6,302 nt of DNA, from contig JAFSBP010000337.1 in NCBI GenBank assembly GCA_017437205.1, positions 1-6,302 of the forward strand, read 5' to 3'. Shown piece after piece: positions 6,279 to 6,302 of the stretch (position 1 is the first letter of the stretch; every line of letters begins with the position of its first letter). The notes under the pieces were generated by a model that ran no database searches, was not told the DNA's origin, and saw only the letters and a list, made by a program, of their open reading frames with translations. The DNA is from Lachnospiraceae bacterium (GTDB lineage Bacteria > Bacillota > Clostridia > Lachnospirales > Lachnospiraceae). A program made the position numbers and the translations under genes.

Positions 6279-6302
6279 ATCATTTCCCCTTTCGACTAAG
6301 CA

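Overview
The window is a stretch of a cell-surface polysaccharide cluster. All seven genes lie on the minus strand, so they read from the right edge toward the left. Strong AGGAGG-type ribosome sites, a base composition near half G+C and the protein styles (DUF2304, DUF2142 and a Wzt-type ATPase beside a methyltransferase) suggest a Gram-positive Firmicute, most likely a clostridial gut bacterium of the Lachnospiraceae type. That assignment is inference: there is no rRNA or other marker in the window.

In order of transcription the genes are: a small DUF2304 membrane protein (6278-5943), a family 2 glycosyltransferase (5921-5121), a large DUF2142 multi-pass membrane protein (5099-3474), dTDP-4-dehydrorhamnose 3,5-epimerase RfbC/RmlC (3408-2854), the ABC-2 permease of a polysaccharide exporter, Wzm type (2797-2003), its ATPase Wzt with a C-terminal carbohydrate-binding domain (1990-725), and a SAM-dependent methyltransferase that starts at GTG 728 and runs off the left edge. 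Gaps are 12 to 65 bp, and the last pair overlaps by 4 bp (GTGA). No promoter, terminator, RNA gene, mobile element, repeat array or CRISPR is visible, so this looks like the interior of one operon whose two ends lie outside the window.

Read together, the genes describe a probably rhamnose-containing glycan that is built on a lipid carrier in the cytoplasm and moved across the membrane by the Wzm/Wzt ABC transporter. RfbC helps supply dTDP-L-rhamnose. The DUF2304-GT2-DUF2142 block may decorate the exported chain from the outer face, in the manner of the streptococcal GacI/GacJ/GacL side-chain system. The Wzt carbohydrate-binding domain next to a translationally coupled methyltransferase recalls the Gram-negative arrangement in which a methylated chain end stops growth and is the signal Wzt recognises for export. 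These last two ideas are inferences from gene content and order.

The two calls that most needed reading by eye are the partial methyltransferase (start GTG 728, with no stop inside the window) and the start sites of wzm and wzt, where ribosome-binding-site placement argues for starts inside the longest open frames.
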